Under the pieces are notes generated by a model that was not told the origin of the DNA, searched no databases, and saw only the letters and a program-made list of their open reading frames with translations. Positions 57,340 through 64,000 of a stretch of 64,000 nucleotides of DNA are shown here, piece by piece. Numbering within the stretch: position 1 is the first letter of the stretch; the number at the start of each line of letters is the position of its first letter. A program made the translations under genes and the position numbers. This DNA is from Epiperipatus broadwayi. Taxonomy: Eukaryota > Onychophora > Udeonychophora > Euonychophora > Peripatidae. The stretch is from positions 310,001-374,000 of the forward strand of contig JAQFVV010012424.1 of assembly GCA_028023455.1 (NCBI GenBank), in the 5' to 3' direction.

Positions 57340-59900
57340 AATTATATTCTTGACAATACTAATTTATATGTATACCAAACCCTTAAATGCAAGCAAGCAA
57401 AAATCTCAAAAAACAAAAGAAAGAAATCATTAATGTTAAATTTTTTTTTTTTTGTTTATTAATCCGGCATAAAATTCTATAAAGATCAAAATGATTCCAA
57501 CAATGAAAACAAAAGCGTGAACTTGAAACTCACACACCAATAAATCAAACGTAAGACAATATAGAACAACTTAGTTCTTTTTAAAAAAATTAAAAATGAA
57601 GGCAAATAGATTACATCATCAAGAGAATTTATTTTCTAAATTCCTAAAATTAATTTATCATCTTAACTATCGCCAATATTAAAGCTCATAAATCACTATA
57701 ATTGCAACTTGAGGAAGTTGATTTAAAAATCCACCTTAATTCCATAAAGTTTATATTTTTAACCCAAGTTATAATCTAGAAAAGAACAAATCATGCATGG
57801 CTAGAAAGTGAGAAAACATTGTGGGGATGTGCTTCTCGTAACATCCATGATAACCATGCTAATAAAAAGATCTACAATGTGCTACAGTCAAATAAAGAAA
57901 TCTCAGCACAGGAAAGATAGTTTATAAAAGGATTCACCACCATCGAGATCCAAATAGCAACTGAATACCATCAGATAAACCACCATCCAGTCAATGCAAA
58001 GGAATTTTCCTAAAGAAAAAGATATTCGGGCATTCTCCAATAAGAATTATAATATCTTGAACTGGCCAGACTATACTGGATTAATATTTTGTGTTATGTT
58101 TTATAATTTTTTTTATATTTTTCTTGTTAAATTGACTTCTTACTTTTCAAACAGAGAGTCAATCCATCCAAATGTCAATTAGTCTATATGGAAGGGAAAT
58201 CATCAATTATAATATTAATTCTTCATTTAATAATAAAATATAGATGCAGACTCCCGAGCTTTCTTGCCAATAGACACACTAATCTACTGATTTGAAAGGT
58301 AAGACTTTGTTCTTATATGATATTAAGCGCTCACAATCACAATTTGACAATTACAATATTTGATGTTTGTGTTTAATTAACTTATTTATTAATTATTTGT
58401 TATTCAGAATGCATGACTAAACCCTTGAATGATTGGTCTGTTTTATCATAGATCTATATGACACAAGAATAGGTGGGGGGAGGGGGTGTCAGAATTTAAA
58501 AGCAACTCTCAACGAATCACAAAATGTAGACAGATGACAGAAATTAATTAGCAAAAAGTTAACTGTTAAAATATAGTTTTTAAATTGTATTCGATGTAAA
58601 TTTGAAATTGTTAAATTGGAACGGGGAATGTCTATCCTTCATATGGATCAAAGATATGGGTTATTAAATAGTTAATGAGTACAAACGAAGGATGATCATG
58701 CTTATATAATTATTAAATCAAGAAAACACATTATTTTTGTTATAAAACAATCATGAATGGAAACCATCATCAAAATTAATTTGTTAAACATTAAATATTA
58801 AATTAAATTGGTTGCTTATCATTATATTCGTTTATTTTCCAATTAATCACACAATACGCATATCGAATGCATATGTCAGTCACGAAATAATCATGCCTTG
58901 AAATAGAGGACATGTACATTCTCTCTGAGTTTGAACTCTGGCATAACGAGGATCAAGAAGAGGTCAAGTAAGGGAAGTTATGCAAGTGTGAATTCCATCC
59001 CACTCAATCAGTAATCATCATGGGATCACTTCATAAAACTTAGTAATCATCAAATAACTGATTCGCCTTACCATGGTTAATGTCTTACCTTGAAGACCCA
59101 AATAACCTTGCATTGAATCCCATTACATATGCCGCCCAAATCTTTGGGGCTATTAAATAAGGGCATGGCAGTGCATAGTTCATCCCATTACATATGGTTT
59201 CCAACGATTGGGCTATTTTGTTCTCCTAGTGCACATTTCCAATCTATTATATATGACGAACCCATTACAATATATCATTCATAATTGTTAAAATTTACTA
59301 TAGCTGTTGTTTTGAAAACTTGTGCATTCAAACTTACTATATTTAGTCATCTCTGAGAATACATATAAATTAAGACTTTTCCTATGTTTCTAGAAAATCA
59401 CTCACATTCATTTAATTTACACAACTGAAAGTAGGCCAGTTTCTTTTTCTAATTACCTTTCTATTATATTTATATTTCTTGGATTCAAAATTCTTCATAT
59501 CCTCCAAATTCGACCTGTAAATAATATACAGTATGCCTTTTAATATTTACTTTATTGATGATGTTTTAATTTTTGTATCATATACAATTCAATTAAAATA
59601 CACAGAGATTTAAAAGCTATTTTATATATTGTAAGACTTTTTCTGCCAACTCTGCCATGTATCCTTTCTTACAAAGCTTCTTTCATATACTCTACATCTG
59701 AATTTACAAACTATTCATCTATCCTTTCATGGCAAGATGAATAGTTTCAACCAGTAGCTTTTCTTAAATATTGGTGAACCTCATAGATTATCAATACTTC
59801 CTACTTTTTTTCCTCTTTCATATAAACCAGATTTCTGCTACATCTAATTTTTAAATCCAGTTTTAATCATCACACAACTCTATATTCAAACTTTTCTGCT
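57340..59900. other. No gene recognised
   Basis: Contains a family D-like stretch near 57,690-57,900 (weak). Near 59,100-59,220 lie two similar phrases, CCCATTACATATGCCGCCC and CCCATTACATATGGTTTCC, each followed by a GGGCTATT word about 20 bp on. No exon was recognised. Confidence 0.45.
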
Positions 59901-59949
59901 TTATTCAACCTAAGAAAGAATCTTCTTTAAATTCTAGCTGTTATAATAT

Positions 59950-60245
59950 TATTCAATGAAGACTTCTTAATTTTAATATTTCCAATCTCGCCAAAAAAAA
60001 AAGCATAGTTCTAGCTCTTCAAACACTGTTCTTGGCTCTAATTCTCCAAAAATCATCCAAAACTAACTATAACCAGTGTTATTTGGTTCTCTCTTGGCAG
60101 GGTCCTATTTCCCCTGCATCAAAGTTGCTTTCCAGAAACTTGTTTTCTCATTCATGAACAAACTTTTTTTCTCCTTCCAGCTTCATATCTTATATATAAT
60201 CCCACTTCAGTCCTCTATTGAATACTGCTCTCTTATCTGGAATTT
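59950..60245 (+). pseudogene. Probable LINE reverse-transcriptase fragment
   Basis: The plus strand reads FNISNLAKKKSIVLALQTLF near 59,970 and, in another frame, IIPLQSSIEYCSLIWNF near 60,200. These fit the I-S-x-L-x-K-K ... and ... P-x-x-E-Y-C-S-x-I-W words of jockey-like reverse transcriptases, at the expected spacing. Frames are broken. Confidence 0.45.
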
Positions 60246-60259
60246 CTCACTTTAGTCAT

Positions 60260-61037
60260 ATGTTAAAGGATATATGAAATGGAGATATTGGATTACATAA
60301 TAATTTATTTCTTACTTGACTAGTGGTAGTCATAATTCTTTAAAAATCAAAATGTTTACAATTAAATGAAAATTATAGATATTTAAATAAAAATGATATT
60401 GTGCTAAAAATAAAAATTTGAAAAGTACAAATTTTACTTTCAAGATTTGACATTTACAAAGAATAAGCATTATGTATAGTATAATGTGCATGTATTTATG
60501 AAAGATACTATAATAATGAAAAGCAACCTTATACTTGAATAAACCCATAAATTATATTTAAATATTTTGTCCATGAAAATAATCACTTTAACACAATGCA
60601 GGAAAGATATTCTTCAATAACTGGAATATTAAAAAAACATGATTCAAAAACATCTCAAATGATGGCAGTTTGAGATCCAGCATAAATATCAATGTTATAG
60701 TAATTAAAACAAGCAACCATATGTGTAAAGGATCTTTTTTAAAATAAAATCTTCCCTATTATTTCTCCATGAAATTTAAATAAGGAAATAATCCCATCTT
60801 CCACTCAAACATTAAAAAATTAAAGTTTTAAAGATGAAAAAGAAGAGGTGAATATCAAAGTATGACAAAGAAAGATTTGGAAGACTGTTTCACATACAAA
60901 AACATACATAGTCCAGCTTTTTATGAAATATAAAGATTGAGCACACCATTCAATAAGCTAACAAACTATTGAGACAAAATTGTTAATTGCATTTCATTTA
61001 CATTAAGGCAAACATTAAATTTTGGTCTAATAAGTTC
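60260..61037 (-). other. Probable 3' untranslated or downstream region of the arrestin-like gene
   Basis: Follows the stop codon at 61,038 on the minus strand. No coding sequence was recognised. A minus-strand AATAAA lies at 60,304-60,309, but whether it is used cannot be told. Confidence 0.3.
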
Positions 61038-61150
61038 TTATCGGTATGTTGGGTAAACAGGAATAAACTGGCTTCCATCACTGGCTTTTAAGTCTTTGTC
61101 TTCTTTGAGAATTCTATTTGGCAAAACACAAGCCTCATAAGATGGGGGAG
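61038..61150 (-). CDS. Arrestin-domain-containing protein, terminal exon
   Basis: Minus-strand last exon of 113 nt after the acceptor ATTTCAG. Two bases complete a codon, then 36 codons and TAA. The peptide starts PPSYEACVLPNRILKED and ends SQFIPVYPTYR. This is the layout of alpha-arrestin (ARRDC) C-termini: a PPxY motif (PPSY) that binds WW domains of Nedd4-type ubiquitin ligases, an acidic linker, then F-x-P-x-Y-P-x-Y at the very end. Alpha-arrestins act as adaptors for ubiquitylation and trafficking of membrane proteins. The arrestin N and C domains would be encoded by exons further right, outside the window. Which ARRDC paralogue cannot be told. Confidence 0.68.
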
Positions 61151-61159
61151 CTGAAATAA

Positions 61160-62440
61160 ATGCATAAAAAATATTTTAATTCAGTTTAAAATAATAAAAA
61201 GTAAATTTAATTCTGCTTTATAACAAACAAAATTTTAATAAATTCTAAAATTGTGTGTCTTGACTAGATTAGAAAGAGATATTAAAAAAAAAACAGCATA
61301 AAAAATAAAGAAATCAATTAGCAATAATAAAAAAAACATTGACATTTTAAGACATTAGTACCTGGAAAACTTATATTTAAATATAAACTCAGTTTTTATT
61401 TAAATTGTTTGATGTGTACAATCATAGACAACAGTGAAGTAAAATATTTCTCAAATGGTTTAACAGAAGCTCCACTGAAGTTCAAAAATTTCAACCCAAC
61501 TGGTGATTGCATCTATTGCTTCAAGATTGGATTCAAACCATCCTTGAATTGTAAGAAAATAGCTCCTTCATAATACTGTATCTTTTCAATATTTAAGAAT
61601 TTAATGCATTCTTGCTATTAATTACCAGTGGATTGTAAGAAAATATGATGTATCTGTTCAGATATAAATTTCTCTAGCAAAACTGATACACTTCTTATAG
61701 CATGACAACATATTCTAATGCCTGACGGTGAAAATCACTGCTATAATTATGTAATGTATTTATGAATAAACTTCATTTTATTGCATAACCTTGGATTATT
61801 TAAACTAATTCAAATAAATGAAATTAAGTAACTTTCAATTATATTATTTGTAATATTAATGTACACTGGATTTTACAACTAAAACATTCTAGCAAAATTT
61901 TAGTTAATGTGGATCTTTTTATAAAATAAATGTATTTTTTTGACTAGCACTGATCGATTATTCCAGCCATAAAATGTTTCATAACCTAAAACTATCTTCC
62001 AGAGTAAAATTTATTGTTACTTTGACGAGTATTTTTGTTGTCATAGCAATTTTGTATCAATCACTATGCATTGTGTTATTTATTACTCTTGTTAATGGTA
62101 AAAATTGTGGTGTGACTATATAATTTGTGGAAGAAATTACAAATTCCAGAATCCAGCTTATATCAACTAGGTTATTACATTGTGATATGTATGTTTAAAT
62201 GTACATACATATATAAGTATAAACTATCATGAGAAAAAGTTATAAGTTAAATAAATTTAAAAATTTTAAAAGACTGATTCTTTTAAAATTAGTAAGTAAA
62301 AGACTTATAACTTGAAGATTAGAAAGAGATTATTTTCTAAAATGATAATAGTTTAATTAATGAGAGTAGAATTCATTAAGAAATTTGAAGTAGATTTCCT
62401 TTATATAAGATAAACGACCATCTATATAAATAACTGATTA
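61160..62440. other. No exon recognised; probable intron of the arrestin-like gene
   Basis: Lies between the terminal ARRDC-like exon and the gypsy element. A minus-strand stretch near 61,470-61,560 reads GWFESNLEAIDAITSWVEIF but has no clear splice context. Confidence 0.4.
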
Positions 62441-62759
62441 ATTAAAGACAAAAGATAACACTTAATCCTTGGAGTTTGATCTGTGTAGACTGATATATAG
62501 TGGAGCAGGATGTCTTCCCTTGCACAGTGACTTCAAGTGCGAAGAGCTGGCCTCCGAACAGTCAGCATAGGACTTTTAAAAATTGTATTGATCTTAATTA
62601 TTATTTCTATATACCTTTAGGCCTTACAATGTAAATAATTGTATACATGTTATTAGTTAAACGCTTTAAGGACTTGTATATTAAAATTTATCTTAATATT
62701 AACCATTAGTTGTTATTGGCACTTGTGGAAGTGCATCCTATCATAGCTAGACGTAGCCA
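62440..62759 (+). repeat. 3' portion of the LTR of the third gypsy element
   Basis: The LTR end is set by ...GTAGCCA at 62,759, two bases before the primer-binding site. Its start could not be placed, since the partner LTR lies outside the window. It includes a G+C-richer block at about 62,500-62,570. Confidence 0.5.
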
Positions 62760-62761
62760 AT

Positions 62762-62771
62762 TGGCGCAGTC
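62762..62771 (+). promoter_or_regulatory. Primer-binding site of the third gypsy element
   Basis: TGGCGCAGTC, identical to the site at 22,057-22,066 on the minus strand, 2 nt after the LTR end. Confidence 0.75.
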
Positions 62772-62915
62772 AGTCTTAAATTGGACCATTAATTAAAAGA
62801 ATGGATAAATTTAAGTAAAAGACTAAATCTTGTTCAATATAAAATATATAAATAAAGTTATTTGCTTAAAGTGTTGAAGGAGTATTGATGAATTTATAGT
62901 GCAATAAAAGACTAA

Positions 62916-63068
62916 ATGTTGCAAGTAGCAATCAGTGAATTTGATGTCAGCAAAGCAAGTAGTTGGCCCCTGTATGTTCAATGTATAAAAAAATACTTAT
63001 TCATTAATAAAGTTAAAGATGATAAATATAAGATTGCTTCATTATTATGCTTTGGTGGGAAAGGATAG
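62916..63068 (+). pseudogene. Gag N-terminal fragment, third gypsy element
   Basis: 50 codons from ATG with AISEFDVSKASSWPLYVQCI and KIASLLCFGGKG, then TAG. Parallels the start of gag at 22,039 (minus). The capsid continues in the next frame. Confidence 0.8.
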
Positions 63069-63234
63069 GTTCACCGAACCTCTAACTGCTGAAGAATGTT
63101 CATACGAACAAGTTAAAGAGCTTTTGACAAACCATTTTAACCCCCACTCCTCGAGGCATGTCATTAGGCTGCAATTTCGAGCCAAAAACCAAGGTTGGGA
63201 TAAAAATATAAAAGATTACGATAGTCCTCTATGA
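63066..63234 (+). pseudogene. Gag middle fragment, third gypsy element
   Basis: Reads FTEPLTAEECSYEQVKELL, then NHFNPHSSRHVIRLQF and KNIKDYDSPL before a stop. This is the conserved SSRHVIRLQFRAKNQ-type capsid segment of the family. Confidence 0.8.
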
Positions 63235-63271
63235 AATTTAGCAAAGAATTGCTTACTGGTATGTGTAATTA

Positions 63272-63493
63272 TTGGCCATTAGTGATTTAAATTATATAGA
63301 GGCTATAAAACGTGGGATAGCTTATGAATTCATGCTTGAGCAATCTCGTAAATTTTCCGAGTTCAAAAGTAATAGCAAATTGCAAACAGATGTTTGTAAA
63401 ACCATAAACAAAGAATTGTCTAAGAGAAATGAAAATAGTGCTAACAGCCAAAACCAGTTTATATGTTTTTGCTGTGGGGAAAAGGGACACTAA
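63272..63493 (+). pseudogene. Gag C-terminal fragment with interrupted zinc knuckle
   Basis: 73 codons with LNYIEAIKRGIAYEFMLEQS, then FICFCCGEKGH and a stop codon. The final Cys of the C-x2-C-x4-H-x4-C knuckle lies just beyond the stop, so the nonsense codon sits inside the knuckle. A second, weaker knuckle follows (about 63,530-63,570) with its His replaced. Confidence 0.8.
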
Positions 63494-63671
63494 ACTAGCA
63501 ATTGTTTTCATAAATGAGAACACTATAATAATTGTAAAAAAAGAGGGCAGAAGGAAAAAATGTGCAAAAAAGAGTTCAGCATTGACAGAAATGATACTAA
63601 TAGTAGTAATTATATAATAAAGGATCGAGAAAAGCACTTGACTAATATTAAAAAGATGGCAACAATAGAGA

Positions 63672-64000
63672 ATGATAAAAATAATGATCAAAATTAAAAT
63701 ATGTGATCAGCCTATTGCCGTGGAGGTCGACCATGGCAGCGAAATATCATTGATATCAGTCCATGATTGGTATACTGTTACTTTCAAGTGTAAAAAAAGA
63801 CTCATTATTCAAAAAACTGCCCTAAAGGTGTTAGATATGAATGGTAATGCCATTAGAATAAAGGGCATAGTTGAAGCGCCAATACGTTAAATCAGGGCAA
63901 AATTAATGCACTACCACTATATGTAATACATGCCTCTATCAACCCCATATTAGGACGAGACTTGTTCAACGAAATGGGAGTAAAAATAACAATCACTAAA
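63672..64000 (+). pseudogene. Aspartic protease region, third gypsy element
   Basis: Contains IAVEVDHGSEISLISVHDW, the protease active-site stretch with DHG instead of DSG or DTG, and DMNGNAIRIKGIVEAPIR before a stop at 63,888-63,890. In another frame INPILGRDLFNEMG follows, the C-terminal protease motif. The reverse transcriptase would lie beyond 64,000. Confidence 0.8.

Larger units (their letters stand above)
62762..64000 (+). mobile_element. Third Ty3/gypsy element, 5' part, cut by the window edge
   Basis: Plus-strand order: primer-binding site, gag fragments (62,916-63,493), broken CCHC knuckle (about 63,457-63,505), protease (63,672 onward) reaching the edge. Its peptides parallel those of the 17.4-22.7 kb element block by block, so both belong to one family. 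The coding region has stops and frame changes, so this copy is dead too. Confidence 0.85.

Noticed and set aside
63287-63691. 134-codon minus-strand frame at the right end
   Set aside because: Antisense shadow of the plus-strand gag/protease region of the third gypsy element.
1-64000. CRISPR array or bacterial defence system
   Set aside because: No regularly spaced short repeats, no bacterial-style genes or ribosome-binding sites. The window is eukaryotic.

Overview
The window looks like nuclear DNA of an invertebrate animal. It is very A+T-rich (roughly three quarters A+T by eye), carries short exons with GT-AG boundaries separated by introns of 0.7 to 4 kb, and is dominated by degraded eukaryotic transposable elements: Ty3/gypsy LTR retrotransposons, non-LTR LINE fragments, a hAT-type transposase relic, tRNA-derived SINEs and fold-back elements. 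No bacterial-style gene, operon, CRISPR array, intact tRNA or rRNA was seen. The species cannot be fixed from the sequence alone.

Host genes. All supported host exons lie on the minus strand. At the left (2.7-11.2 kb) four exons encode the N-terminal half of HAUS augmin-like complex subunit 1 (HAUS1), with compatible intron phases. The remaining C-terminal part was not found and may lie beyond the left edge. At 35.78-35.85 kb is a candidate terminal exon of an unrecognised gene. At 61.04-61.15 kb is a last exon ending in a PPxY-bearing tail that resembles an arrestin-domain-containing (alpha-arrestin) protein; its upstream exons would lie to the right of the window.

Mobile elements. A nearly complete but broken Ty3/gypsy element lies on the minus strand at 17,449-22,734, with two LTRs, 5-bp target duplication ATTAT, primer-binding site, polypurine tract, gag, protease, reverse transcriptase, RNase H and DD35E integrase. 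An older, heavily decayed relative spans 24,781-30,398 on the minus strand. One of its LTRs holds a LINE fragment and the other a tRNA-derived SINE with its own 13-bp target duplication. The start of a third related element runs off the right edge (62.4-64.0 kb, plus strand). A hAT-family transposase relic occupies about 14.64-16.85 kb. At least eight LINE 3'-region fragments are scattered through the window.

Short repeats. Several dispersed families recur: a palindromic family beginning ACATCACATGATCACC (six copies), a family headed by GATTATGATCTGG (five copies), two tRNA-derived SINE families, and several long inverted repeats (12.2-12.6, 14.0-14.2, 23.0-23.7, 44.3-44.7 and 54.2-54.4 kb). 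A segment of about 800 bp is duplicated directly at 42.5-43.3 and 51.3-52.05 kb.

The window therefore reads as intronic and intergenic DNA of three minus-strand genes, swollen by repeated transposon insertion and nested decay. I found no convincing new multi-gene system. The most unusual items are the fold-back element with a tRNA-like core at 12.2-12.6 kb, the palindromic family, the nested old LTR element, and the unidentified exon at 35.8 kb.
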